Shown here: in pieces, positions 54,870-63,897 of the stretch
How positions within the stretch are numbered: position 1 is the first letter of the stretch
How the letters are laid out: every line of letters begins with the position of its first letter
Source of the DNA: Arthrobacter alpinus
GTDB lineage: Bacteria > Actinomycetota > Actinomycetes > Actinomycetales > Micrococcaceae
Length of the DNA stretch: 64,000 bases
Assembly (NCBI RefSeq): GCF_001445575.1
Contig: NZ_CP013200.1
Coordinates: 3,968,001 to 4,032,000, forward strand
Direction: 5' to 3'
The notes under the pieces: model-generated
What the model was told of the DNA's origin: nothing
Database searches by the model: none
The model's input: the letters and a program-made list of their open reading frames with translations, nothing else
Program-made: the position numbers and the translations under genes

Positions 54870-55931
54870 TTAGGGATCAACCCTAGACCGGCGAATCGCG
54901 GCAATCCCAGCCCGCAGAGATTCGACGGCAAGACCGAGCTCCCGGCGGCCGGTCTTGCCAACGCCTATGACGTTGACAAAGGCATGGATGTGTCCGGAAG
55001 CGATCTGCCGTGTCACAGGAGTTCCTGCCGCCTCAAGCTTGTCGGCGTACGCCAGCCCCTCATCGCGCAGCACGTCAAACCCCGCGACCACCACGTGCGC
55101 TGGCGGATGTCCGGCCAGCTCGGCCAGAAGTGGTGAGACCCGAGGATCGGTGGCTTGCGTGGGATCGCTCAGATAACGCTCCCGGTACCAATCCATTTTG
55201 GTGTCTGTCAGGAAGAACCCCTCGCCGAACAGTTCATAAGAGCGGTGTTTCCTAGACAAATCCGTCGCTGGGTAGAACAGCAGTTGGTAATCCGGCGCAC
55301 CCTCGTCAAGCGTCTCGGCGCACACCGCCGCGCTGAGGGTACCGCCGGCGCTATCACCGGCCACCGCCACAACATCGCCCCATTGCTGCTGCGCCCGCAC
55401 CCACCTATACGCATCGATGGCGTCTTCGAGTCCGGCCGGGAAGCGATGTTCCGGCGCCAGCCTATAGTCCACCGAAATCACGGCCACGTTCACCTCGGCG
55501 GCAATGTAGCGGCACACCGAGTCCGTGGAATCGAGGCCACCCACTACCCATCCGCCGCCATGAAAATAGACCACGGCTGCTTCCACCGGGACGGCTGGAT
55601 CATTGACGTAAACGCGGGCACCCACCGAGCCTGCACGGGTCGGAATAGCAATGTTCAGCACTTGCCCCACCGGCGTATTTAGACCAAGCAACAGGGCCGC
55701 ATCCTCGGTCTGTTCCCGTGCTTGCGACAAGGAGAGATCTTCCGATTCCGGGAGCGCGTTGAGCAGCCGCAACGCCATCTGCACTTCGGTAAACAACCGT
55801 TGGCCATCAATCTCAATCGGCTTGCCGGCGATCAGCCGCTGAACACCTTCCGGCAGCGCAGCGACCGCGCGAATGGCGCCTCGCATCGCGCCGACCGAAA
55901 GCGCACGGACCGAAACTGAACTTTTCGGCAT
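54870..55931 (-). CDS. Alpha/beta-hydrolase esterase, HSL family
   Basis: 353 aa, ATG 55931 with GAGGAG upstream. HSL (hormone-sensitive-lipase) hallmarks: oxyanion-hole motif HGGGW (124-128), nucleophile elbow GDSAGG with S194, acid in FDVLRDEG and catalytic histidine in GHIHAF. Cleaves short- to medium-chain carboxyl esters. No signal peptide. Transcribed toward the T7-type module, separated by about 50 bp. Confidence 0.93.
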   Translation of the reverse strand: MPKSSVSVRALSVGAMRGAIRAVAALPEGVQRLIAGKPIEIDGQRLFTEVQMALRLLNALPESEDLSLSQAREQTEDAALLLGLNTPVGQVLNIAIPTRAGSVGARVYVNDPAVPVEAAVVYFHGGGWVVGGLDSTDSVCRYIAAEVNVAVISVDYRLAPEHRFPAGLEDAIDAYRWVRAQQQWGDVVAVAGDSAGGTLSAAVCAETLDEGAPDYQLLFYPATDLSRKHRSYELFGEGFFLTDTKMDWYRERYLSDPTQATDPRVSPLLAELAGHPPAHVVVAGFDVLRDEGLAYADKLEAAGTPVTRQIASGHIHAFVNVIGVGKTGRRELGLAVESLRAGIAAIRRSRVDP

Positions 55932-56002
55932 GTATTTCTCCTCCTCGGGCCGCAGAAACCCCCGGTCAACAAAACGCTGCTACCGGACTTTCAACTGTGG
56001 CG

Positions 56003-56836
56003 TCAGCCTACGCGCCCGGGATGTGTGTACACGTTTAACGTGCTGCCGCGACTAAAGCCCACCAGAGTGATCCCCGCGGTTTGGGCCAGTTCAACAGCCA
56101 AGGACGACGGCGCACTCACGGCCGCGAGCATCGGCACCCCTGCCATCGCTGCCTTTTGAACGAGCTCAAACGAGGCCCGTCCCGAGACCTGCAAAATGGT
56201 GTTGTCCAAGGGGAGCTGCTTGTCCCTGAACGCGGCACCCACCACCTTGTCCACGGCATTGTGCCGGCCAACGTCTTCACGCAGCGAGAGGAGCTCCCCA
56301 TCCGGGGCAAACAGCCCCGCCGCGTGGACGCCGCCCGTCTTTTCAAACAATTTCTGTTGTTCCCGCAGCGTGTCAGGCAGCGCTGCCAGCACAGACGCTG
56401 AAAGAAGTACCCCATCCACGGGAGCAGCGACCCTAAAGTGGGAGGACTTGTGCACGGCGTCAATGGAGGCCGTTCCGCAAATCCCACACGCGCTTGAGGT
56501 AGTCACATGGCGTTGGGCCGCTGGTAATGGCATGGCCACATCGGGGCGAAGTTGAGCCTCAACCACGTTGAAGGTCTGCTGCCCGTTTTCGTCCTCGCCA
56601 GCACAGAACCGCAGCGAAATCAGCTGAACAGGTTCAAAGATGATCCCCTCCGAGACCAGTAAACCTGCCACCAGATCAAAATCATCGCCCGGGGTGCGCA
56701 TAGTGACCATGAAGGACTCGTGCCCTAAACGAATTTCGAGAGGCTCCTCTACGGCCAGTGCCTCCTCGCGAACAACCCGGCGACCATCGGTGATGCTGAT
56801 CTTGGTGGCCTTGACCCGGCGGATAAGCCGTCCCAT
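56003..56836 (-). CDS. fdhD: Formate dehydrogenase accessory sulfurtransferase FdhD
   Basis: 277 aa. CxxC motif at C117-G-I-C120 in SSACGICG, the sulfur-carrying pair that transfers sulfur from IscS to Mo-bis-MGD. REDVGRHNAVDKVVG and QVSGRASFELVQKA are further family hallmarks. ATG 56836 with AAAGGA upstream. Divergent from the FdhF/YdeP gene it should activate, 68 nt between starts. Confidence 0.97.
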   Translation of the reverse strand: MGRLIRRVKATKISITDGRRVVREEALAVEEPLEIRLGHESFMVTMRTPGDDFDLVAGLLVSEGIIFEPVQLISLRFCAGEDENGQQTFNVVEAQLRPDVAMPLPAAQRHVTTSSACGICGTASIDAVHKSSHFRVAAPVDGVLLSASVLAALPDTLREQQKLFEKTGGVHAAGLFAPDGELLSLREDVGRHNAVDKVVGAAFRDKQLPLDNTILQVSGRASFELVQKAAMAGVPMLAAVSAPSSLAVELAQTAGITLVGFSRGSTLNVYTHPGRVG

Positions 56837-56904
56837 GTAAATCCTTTCAAAAAAATAAAGCGTCTAAGATCAACAGTAGATGCTCCGCGATGAAGGGAAT
56901 CATC

Positions 56905-59232
56905 ATGGCTGGCAAAGCGCCGCAGGAAAACATTGACGAACAGCAACTCTCAGTCGGAAGTGTGAAAAAGAAGGCCGTGGGTATTCCCGGCGTTGTTCAC
57001 TCCTTGGAGATCTCGTTCAAGCAGATGGGCCCCTTCCGGGCTGCACGAGCCTTGCTGCAAGTCAACCAAAAAGACGGCTTTGACTGCATGGGCTGTGCCT
57101 GGCCCGAATCCGACAAGCGGCACAAGGCGGAATTTTGCGAAAACGGTGCCAAAGCTGTCGCCGAGGAGGCAACTAACAGGCGTGTGCCGCCGTCGTTCTT
57201 CGCAGAGCACAGCGTCAGCGAGCTGCGCACGTGGGACGATTACCGGTTGGGACAACAGGGCCGCCTGACCGATCCCATGTACCTCGCCGAGGGCAGCGAC
57301 CACTACGTTCCCGTTTCCTGGGAGCGTGCGCTAGGGATTTTAGCGGATGAACTCAAGGCGCTGAAGAACCCCAATGAGGCGATTTTCTACACGTCCGGGC
57401 GAACATCTAACGAGGCCGCATTCCTGTACCAGCTGATGGTGCGCGGACTCGGCACCAACAATCTGCCCGACTGCTCCAATATGTGCCACGAGTCCAGCGG
57501 TTCGGCCCTGACGGAGACCATTGGCATTGGTAAGGGCTCGGTGTCGCTGGAGGACATTTACCAGTCCGAGCTGATCCTCATTGCGGGCCAGAATCCCGGC
57601 ACCAACCACCCCCGCATGCTCACGGCGCTGGAAAAGGCCAAGAAAAACGGGGCTGTGATTGTGGCTGTCAACCCGCTGCCAGAGGCCGGGCTGATGAACT
57701 TCAAAAACCCACAAACTGCGCGCGGTCTGGTGGGCGGCGGCACTGATCTGGCCGACGATTTCCTGCAGATCAAGCTCGGTGGCGACCAGGCACTGTTCCA
57801 GGGTCTGGGCAAGTTCCTGCTCGAGGAACAGCGCCGCCCCGGCTCCCCCAATGCCGGCCGCATCTTTGACACCGCCTTCATCGACTCCCACACCACCGGT
57901 CTGGGCGAGTATCTGGAACAGCTCGAGCACGTCACGTGGGCCGAGATTGTCACGGCCACCGGGCTCACCGAGGCGCAAATCCGGGCCACCGGCGAACGCC
58001 TCATCAAATCCAAGGCCACGGTGGTCTGCTGGGCTATGGGCCTGACGCAGCACAAACACTCAGTGGCGATGCTGCGCGATGTGGTTAATGTGTTGCTGCT
58101 CCAGGGCAACATCGGCAAGCCCGGCGCCGGCGTGTGCCCGGTCCGCGGCCATTCCAACGTCCAGGGTGATCGCACCATGGGCATCTTTGAGCGCATGCCG
58201 GATTCCTTCCACGACGCCCTCGATGCCGAGTTCTCCTTCTCCTCTCCGCGCCCTCACGGCTTTGACACGGTGGCCGCCATCGAGGCGATGCGCGACGGTT
58301 TGGCAGGGGTTTTCCTCGGCATGGGCGGCAACTTTGTCCGGGCCACCCCGGATTCGTCTGTCACCGAAGCCGCACTGAATAAGCTCTCCCTGACGGCGCA
58401 GATTTCCACCAAGCTGAATAAATCGCACCTTATTACGGGCCGCTCTGCCCTAATCCTGCCCACGCTGGGCCGCACCGAGCGTGACGCTCAAGCCAGCGGT
58501 GATCAGCGCGTCACTGTCGAAGATTCCATGAGCGCCGTGCACGCCTCGCGCGGCCGGCTCGCTCCGGCGTCGGATAATTTGCTCTCCGAGGTCGCCATTG
58601 TGTGCCGTCTCGCGCAGCTGCTTTTTGAAACGGACGACGGCGGCACCCGCCCGGGTGCGCCCCTCGCCGACTGGGCCGCGATGGCTGGGGACTACAGCTT
58701 GATCCGGTCCCACATTGCGGCAGTGGTCCCCGGATTCGAGGATTTTGAAGCGAAGATCGAGGTACCCGGCGGCTTTATCTTGCCGCACGGCCCGCGCGAT
58801 TCGAGGTCCTTTACCACCGAGTCCGGGCTGGCCCACTTTACGGCCAATGAGTTGGAGTACCCGCGGGTGCCCGAGGGCCGTCTGCTGTTGCAGACCCTGC
58901 GCTCTCACGACCAGTACAACACCACCATCTATGGCAAGGATGACCGTTACCGCGGCATTAAGAACGGGCGCCGCGTGGTGTTTGTGAACCAGAAGGACCT
59001 GGATTCCTTCGGCATCGCCGACGGCACCATGGTGGATCTGGTTTCGGAATGGAAGGACGGTGTGGATAGGCGTGCCCCGAACTTCCGCGTCGTGGCTTAC
59101 TCCACCCCCGAGGGTTGCGCCGCCGCGTACTATCCCGAAACCAACGTTCTGGTCCCGCTCGATTCCAAGGCTGATGTCAGCGGAACCCCCACCTCCAAGT
59201 CAGTGGTCATCCGGTTGGAGCCCGTGGCCTGA
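56905..59232 (+). CDS. FdhF/YdeP-family molybdopterin oxidoreductase
   Basis: 775 aa from ATG 56905 (AAGGGA 6-7 nt upstream). A bis-MGD enzyme with an N-terminal C61-x2-C64 pair and C78 as part of a cluster site. CHESSG near 194-199 (SNMCHESS) lies where formate dehydrogenases carry the active-site Cys. Molybdopterin contacts include SGRTSNEAAFL, AGQNPGTNHPR and AVNPLPEAG; the C-terminal molybdopterin-binding domain runs from about 640 to 775. Paired with FdhD. In other bacteria YdeP relatives are linked to acid tolerance or formate oxidation; the exact reaction is unproven. Ends at a 29-bp hairpin. Confidence 0.93.
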   Translation: MAGKAPQENIDEQQLSVGSVKKKAVGIPGVVHSLEISFKQMGPFRAARALLQVNQKDGFDCMGCAWPESDKRHKAEFCENGAKAVAEEATNRRVPPSFFAEHSVSELRTWDDYRLGQQGRLTDPMYLAEGSDHYVPVSWERALGILADELKALKNPNEAIFYTSGRTSNEAAFLYQLMVRGLGTNNLPDCSNMCHESSGSALTETIGIGKGSVSLEDIYQSELILIAGQNPGTNHPRMLTALEKAKKNGAVIVAVNPLPEAGLMNFKNPQTARGLVGGGTDLADDFLQIKLGGDQALFQGLGKFLLEEQRRPGSPNAGRIFDTAFIDSHTTGLGEYLEQLEHVTWAEIVTATGLTEAQIRATGERLIKSKATVVCWAMGLTQHKHSVAMLRDVVNVLLLQGNIGKPGAGVCPVRGHSNVQGDRTMGIFERMPDSFHDALDAEFSFSSPRPHGFDTVAAIEAMRDGLAGVFLGMGGNFVRATPDSSVTEAALNKLSLTAQISTKLNKSHLITGRSALILPTLGRTERDAQASGDQRVTVEDSMSAVHASRGRLAPASDNLLSEVAIVCRLAQLLFETDDGGTRPGAPLADWAAMAGDYSLIRSHIAAVVPGFEDFEAKIEVPGGFILPHGPRDSRSFTTESGLAHFTANELEYPRVPEGRLLLQTLRSHDQYNTTIYGKDDRYRGIKNGRRVVFVNQKDLDSFGIADGTMVDLVSEWKDGVDRRAPNFRVVAYSTPEGCAAAYYPETNVLVPLDSKADVSGTPTSKSVVIRLEPVA

Positions 59233-59241
59233 CCGTTCCTT

Positions 59242-59303
59242 CATCGATCCGTGAGGAATGGTCGCTTTGACAGATCAAAGCGACCATTCCTCACGGATCG
59301 ATG
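59242..59303 (+). terminator. 29-bp perfect hairpin terminator
   Basis: Arms 59242-59270 and 59275-59303 are perfect complements (29 bp) with a 4-nt loop (CAGA). It opens CATCGATCCGTGAGG, which recurs in the hairpin at 60465. It lies 9 nt after the oxidoreductase stop. No T-run follows. Confidence 0.7.
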
Positions 59304-59452
59304 GCTGCGAAGCGGCATTTCCTCCCTGATCACCGCAAAAGTACCCACTGGCCAGCCCCGTTGCTTCCTCCACAGGGCCGCCCTCCGCCGTTCTGTTCAC
59401 AAATCCACCAATCATGGTGGAGTAGGACGCGGACAAGGCCGTCAATGGAGAC

Positions 59453-60445
59453 ATGAGAACTCCGAAACCGCTTCCCCTGCACCTTGTTGGCAGACCCTTC
59501 ACGCTCGCTCAAGCTCTGCAAGCGGGTGTCACTCGCGGCCGAACCCGAGCCTCAGACCTTTCGACGCCGTACCGAGACGTCCGCCTGCCTCACCCCGCGG
59601 ATGTCAGCCTGATTGAGCGGTGCAGGGCAGTCACCTCCGTGACTCCCACCAGTGTCATCAGCCACATCACCGCAGCCCAGCTCCATGAGTTTCGGCTCCC
59701 GTTCCGTTTCCTCAACATGCAGGACATTCACTTGTCGAAAAACCTGGGACAAGGCAGGCCACAGCGCAACCGGGTCTACGGCCACGAAATATCCTTGGTG
59801 CCGACTGACTATGCCGTAGTACGAGGCATTCCAGTCACGTCCGTGCAAAGAACACTCCTGGATATCGCACCCGAGCTCACAGTTGATGAACTCGTGGCCG
59901 TTGCGGACCAGATTGTTTGCGCCCACAACCGTAGTTTTGGCCCGCCAAAGCTCCCGTTGGTGGAAATCAGTGAGCTGCGCTCATACATTGATCAGCACCG
60001 CGGACTGCGCGGAATACGTAAGTTGGTGGCAGCGATGGAACTCGTCCGGGTCGGCTCGGATTCAGCACCTGAGAGCCAGCTCAGGCTGTGTATCCAGCGC
60101 TGGGCCCTTCCTGAGTTCATGTGCAACTATGAAATCAAGGACGCCGCAGGGACTCCCCAAGTTGCTCCGGATTTGTCCTGCCCTCGTTACCGCACCTGTG
60201 CTGAATATGACGGAGGCCATCATTTCAGTCCGGAACAACAGTCCAAGGACCACGACCGGAACTTCCTGACCACTTCTCTGGGATGGCACCAGAGCGTGAT
60301 CAACAAGCACGACATGGGGAAAGGCGGGCTGGTAGCCATCACCAAAATAGCGCGAATGCTTGTTCTCGGAGGGTGGGACGATCCAGCGAATCTGGCCAGG
60401 CGCTCACTGCTCGGTCAGCTGCATGTCCGCAAGGACATCAGGTGA
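59453..60445 (+). CDS. AbiEi/DUF559-like protein
   Basis: 330 aa, ATG 59453. The middle region (about 55-140, VTPTSVISHITAAQLHEFRLP through VTSVQRTLLDIA) resembles AbiEi-type antitoxin/regulator proteins. The C-terminal part has a restriction-fold pattern, APDLSCPRYRTCAEYDGGHH then DHDRNFLTTSLGW, as in DUF559/Vsr-like endonucleases (D, E and a basic residue in order). Such proteins are common in actinobacteria; function is unknown. It stands between two related hairpins and interrupts the molybdenum-cofactor cluster. Confidence 0.75.
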   Translation: MRTPKPLPLHLVGRPFTLAQALQAGVTRGRTRASDLSTPYRDVRLPHPADVSLIERCRAVTSVTPTSVISHITAAQLHEFRLPFRFLNMQDIHLSKNLGQGRPQRNRVYGHEISLVPTDYAVVRGIPVTSVQRTLLDIAPELTVDELVAVADQIVCAHNRSFGPPKLPLVEISELRSYIDQHRGLRGIRKLVAAMELVRVGSDSAPESQLRLCIQRWALPEFMCNYEIKDAAGTPQVAPDLSCPRYRTCAEYDGGHHFSPEQQSKDHDRNFLTTSLGWHQSVINKHDMGKGGLVAITKIARMLVLGGWDDPANLARRSLLGQLHVRKDIR

Positions 60446-60464
60446 CTGCGACACACCCCTTGGT

Positions 60465-60526
60465 CATCGATCCGTGAGAAAAGGTCCCTCTCACCACGCA
60501 GAACAGCCTTATCTCACGGATCGATG
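60465..60526. terminator. Hairpin overlapping the hydrolase 3' end
   Basis: Arms 60465-60484 and 60507-60526 pair in 19 of 20 positions; the core CATCGATCCGTGAGA matches that of the hairpin at 59242. The right arm covers the last codons and stop of the minus-strand hydrolase gene. Probable terminator between convergent genes. Confidence 0.6.
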
Positions 60527-61386
60527 CGGCGGCCCAGCCAGTCCAGGGTCTGCTTCCAGAAGGTGTCCTGGTAGCGGCTGTGGAACAGCGCAAAATGGCC
60601 CAGTGAGCTCTCCCCGTAATCTGCCGGAAGCAAATGGATCACGCGGGAGGGACTGTTGGGTGTGTAGGAAAGCGCCCGATTCATAGCGGGAATGGTGGCG
60701 TATTCATCATCATTGGGCGCCAATGCCAAGATGGGGGCCCGCACAGCAGCTTGATGGGCTCGCAGGGAATCGCACAGGGAGCCCGCGGCTGCCGTTGTAA
60801 AGTCCTTGCGGGAACGTGCCCAGTCAAGAGCCACGCCAGCGGGCAGATCCTCCATGAGGCGCAGCCGCTTGGCCGGAAAATACCCCATCACGGCAACCAG
60901 TGGCAGCATCACGGCGGCACGTCCCCAGTGCCCGGCCTTGCGCCGCAGTGTGAGGTCGCGCCAGTAAGCATGCTGGGCGCCGACTGTCAGTATGCGTGAG
61001 AGCCCGGCCGCATGCTCCGCCATTCCCACACCGAAGCCGCCGAAACTGTGGCCAACGAAGTTCACAGGCAGCCCGCCCGAGTGTTCCATGGCCCACGCCA
61101 ACACGGTGTCGATATCTTGGGAGCCCCACTGGTACCAGCGAATCCTTTGTCCACGCAGGGCCCCGCCGCGGGACTCGCCAATCCCCCGGTAGTCGAAGGT
61201 GACAGCGGCAAAACCGTTGGCAGCCAAGAAGGCAGCGTAGCGGTGGTAGTAAGTGGCCTTGACCGCTGTGGCACAGGCGATGACAACAGTGCCCCGCCGT
61301 TCCACGCCGCGGGGCACGTCAAAGACGGTGCCATGCAATGCCCGGCCGTCGGGGCAGGTAAAGACCCGCTCCGAGCCAGCACTCAT
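60514..61386 (-). CDS. Alpha/beta hydrolase (serine-aminopeptidase-like)
   Basis: 290 aa from ATG 61386, which overlaps the moeA stop (ATGA 61386-61383); a GTG at 61392 would add two residues. GHSFGG with S114 is the nucleophile elbow; TFDYRGIGES is the lead-in helix and strand of the YheT/S33-like group. C-terminal YGESSLGHFALF holds a likely catalytic histidine. Co-transcribed with moeA and mobA, although no role in cofactor synthesis is apparent. Substrate unknown. Confidence 0.87.
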   Translation of the reverse strand: MSAGSERVFTCPDGRALHGTVFDVPRGVERRGTVVIACATAVKATYYHRYAAFLAANGFAAVTFDYRGIGESRGGALRGQRIRWYQWGSQDIDTVLAWAMEHSGGLPVNFVGHSFGGFGVGMAEHAAGLSRILTVGAQHAYWRDLTLRRKAGHWGRAAVMLPLVAVMGYFPAKRLRLMEDLPAGVALDWARSRKDFTTAAAGSLCDSLRAHQAAVRAPILALAPNDDEYATIPAMNRALSYTPNSPSRVIHLLPADYGESSLGHFALFHSRYQDTFWKQTLDWLGRRIDP

Positions 61387-62639
61387 TTCCACGGCAGGAC
61401 CATCGCGGGCAGCGGCTCCCCCATTTTAGCTCCGTGCGGCGGCACCGCCATGACGCCGTCGGCCGCTGCGAGTCCGCGCATCATGGCTGAATCGGTGTGG
61501 GCGCATGGCGAGGCCAGGCCGTAGACCAGACGGTAGGGCATGATGCGGGTGGGCCCTGGGTTTTCCTTGATGGGTGAGCCACAAGGTACCTCGGTGAGTG
61601 CCGGCATCGGCAGGCTCCCGAGGCGGGCCAGCAGCGGTGCGCCCAGGGTCATGAGGCCAATCATGGCGGCCAGCGGGTTGCCGGGCAGGCCCACGATGAA
61701 GCGTCCATCGGGTAATTCGGCTAGCAAGGTGGGGTGGCCCGGGCGCATGGCGATGTGCGGAACGTGGAAAGTACCACCCATGGAGAGAATGGCTTCGCGG
61801 AGGAAATCGGCGCTGGAATGTCCGGTGGCGCCGGTGGTGACGACCACGTCGGCAGGATCGTCCTCGTCGTCGGCCAGGGCGTCCAGCATGGAGGCAAGGG
61901 TATCGGCCGCGCGCTGCAGGCCAACCACCGTGCCGCCCAACATGGCCACCACGGCGCCCAGCTGTGGCGAGAACGCGTCGCGCACAAATCCGGGTTCGGG
62001 AATTCCTGAGGCAACCACCTCATCGCCTGTCAGTACAATCTTGACGGCAGGGCGGCCAAGCACACGCAGTTCGTCGAGGCCTCCCAGCGCCGCCAATGCC
62101 ACATGGGCCGGATTCAAGGTGGTGCCGGATTTGATCAACAATTCACGTTCCGGTGCTTCTTGGCCGGCAGGGCGGATGTGTTGTCCGTTCTTCGGCTCGC
62201 CCGGGCGGGCGCCGGCGCCAAGGACCAAAACTGGCAGGCCGTCGTCGTCCTTGGAAAGCTCACCCGATTCGCTGCGCAACACGGCCTTCGCACCCGTGGG
62301 AATCAGACCGCCGGTAACAATGGGAACGGCCTGGCCCGGGGACAGCCGGCTTCCAGGCTCGGCCAGAATCCACGGGGCGCTGCCAGCAACGGCCCACCCA
62401 TCCATGGCCGAGGAGGCGTAGTGGGGCATGGGGTGGCCAGAAAACACGTCCGCGGCGAGAATTCGACCCACGGCCAGAGATAGCGGAACCGGATGCGCTG
62501 TTAGCGGTTCGGCGGCATTCCAGACAACATCGCGCGCTTCCTGCCAGGTGTGGGGCAGCACGGCAGAAGACAGCGCCGGTTCGTCGGCAGCGCCCGCAGC
62601 AGAGCTTGCCGTCCCTGCGGAGCTGGTTTCCTCCCCCAT
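61383..62639 (-). CDS. moeA: Molybdopterin molybdenumtransferase
   Basis: 418 aa. Inserts molybdate into adenylated molybdopterin. Features: SAMDGWAV and PGQAVPIVTGGLIPTGAKAV, GDEVV in domain 3, and PGNPLAAMIG near 325-334. The 30-residue Ala/Ser-rich N-terminus is extra. It begins 7 nt after the mobA stop and overlaps the following hydrolase; with fdhD and the FdhF/YdeP gene nearby, this cluster supplies the cofactor for a molybdenum enzyme. Confidence 0.95.
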   Translation of the reverse strand: MGEETSSAGTASSAAGAADEPALSSAVLPHTWQEARDVVWNAAEPLTAHPVPLSLAVGRILAADVFSGHPMPHYASSAMDGWAVAGSAPWILAEPGSRLSPGQAVPIVTGGLIPTGAKAVLRSESGELSKDDDGLPVLVLGAGARPGEPKNGQHIRPAGQEAPERELLIKSGTTLNPAHVALAALGGLDELRVLGRPAVKIVLTGDEVVASGIPEPGFVRDAFSPQLGAVVAMLGGTVVGLQRAADTLASMLDALADDEDDPADVVVTTGATGHSSADFLREAILSMGGTFHVPHIAMRPGHPTLLAELPDGRFIVGLPGNPLAAMIGLMTLGAPLLARLGSLPMPALTEVPCGSPIKENPGPTRIMPYRLVYGLASPCAHTDSAMMRGLAAADGVMAVPPHGAKMGEPLPAMVLPWK

Positions 62640-62646
62640 GGAAACG

Positions 62647-63738
62647 CTATTTTCCGGCAGAGTTCTCGGCGGCGGATTCCACGGCTGGAGCCTGCGCGGC
62701 CGCTAACTGCTTTGCCAACCCGAGGGCCGCCTTCATGGCCTTGGCCTCGGGAGCCTGTCCCGAACCCGCGGCCAAGCCGGCTGCCAGCCCCGCCACGAAC
62801 GTGGTGAGCGGCGCGGCCGGACGCACGATCGAGTGCGCAGCGACGCCGGCAACATTCAGCACAGCATGAATGTCTACCTCGATGTCCCCAATTTCAAAGG
62901 CTTCCAACAACTTTTGGGTCCATTGTGCCAACAGCTCATCATGATTTTCCAACAGTGCGCCTTCCGTACCGGCAGACCCCGCCGCGATGCCCTGCGTGCG
63001 GGCGTCCGCCCAAGTGTCAATGTCGGCCGTCAGTGAAGCTGGGACGGCGCATTCCTTCATGTTCAGACTAGCAACTAGAGAGAAAACCGACGCGTTATCC
63101 AAACGGTGCGCCGCCCGCGCCGCAGCTGCCGCGGCCCGCAGCTGCGCCAATGGATAGATAGCTGCCAGCGGCTGCTTTTTCCCCTCGGACACCGCCATGA
63201 CACCCTGCCCGGGAGTACATCCGCGCAATTCCTGTGCCAACAGCTGAGCCAGCTCACCCGCATGCGGCATGTCGCACGCCAGGACCAGCACATGACCAGA
63301 GCCACCGTCCCAGACCTCGGCACCCGCAGCAAGTCCGGCAGCCGGCCCCGAAAACGGTGGATTTTCCTGGACCCGCGTCACCTCGCTGGCGTGTTGGGCA
63401 GTCTCGAGCCACTGAGTAATCTTCTCTCCGGGACCCACGACGGCGATGCCTCCCGCCGCTGTGTCCGCACCGAGCGCTGCGTGTGCGCCCTCTTCCACGG
63501 GGCTCTGGAGGCCTGCGCTCTGATGGGCGCGGCTCTGATGGGCGGGGCTCTGGTGGGCTGCCGTCCGCAGGATGGCGCTCTTGTGGGTGGAGATTACATG
63601 GGAAGCCGCATCGACGGTGCGTGCCAGCAGAGTTTGGCCATCCATTATGAGCCCGGCTTTGGGCACCCCGCCAAGCCTGCGTGAGAGCCCGCCTGCGAGA
63701 ATGAGCGCGCGCAGGGGTGCTTCTTGATGGTCAGTCAT
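62647..63738 (-). CDS. mobA: MobA-type guanylyltransferase with C-terminal DUF6457-like domain
   Basis: 363 aa from ATG 63738, with TACGAT 6 nt upstream and no Shine-Dalgarno (leaderless). N-terminal NTP-transferase domain: LILAGGLSRRLGGVPKAGL (residues 12-30), CDMPHAGELAQLL, and EGKKQPLAAIYPLAQL. It attaches GMP to molybdopterin to make MGD. The C-terminal about 110 residues (LDNASVF-based end onward, to SAENSAGK) look like DUF6457, seen fused to MobA in actinobacteria. Residues 61-80 are an unusual repeat (AHQSP/AHQSR/AHQSA) encoded by 15-bp units. An open frame to 63819 was not used. Confidence 0.88.
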   Translation of the reverse strand: MTDHQEAPLRALILAGGLSRRLGGVPKAGLIMDGQTLLARTVDAASHVISTHKSAILRTAAHQSPAHQSRAHQSAGLQSPVEEGAHAALGADTAAGGIAVVGPGEKITQWLETAQHASEVTRVQENPPFSGPAAGLAAGAEVWDGGSGHVLVLACDMPHAGELAQLLAQELRGCTPGQGVMAVSEGKKQPLAAIYPLAQLRAAAAAARAAHRLDNASVFSLVASLNMKECAVPASLTADIDTWADARTQGIAAGSAGTEGALLENHDELLAQWTQKLLEAFEIGDIEVDIHAVLNVAGVAAHSIVRPAAPLTTFVAGLAAGLAAGSGQAPEAKAMKAALGLAKQLAAAQAPAVESAAENSAGK

Positions 63739-63897
63739 GTGGCCATCGTATCGGTCCGCTCGGTAGTGACGCTTCCGTGTCAGTGCTCCGTCCGGAGGAT
63801 GCACGCTCGCGTGCCCCACCCAGAGGATACCGGCTTGATGTGCACTTGATGGCGGATCGCCGAGACACCAGAGAACTGTGTGAGCTACAGGCAGGAG

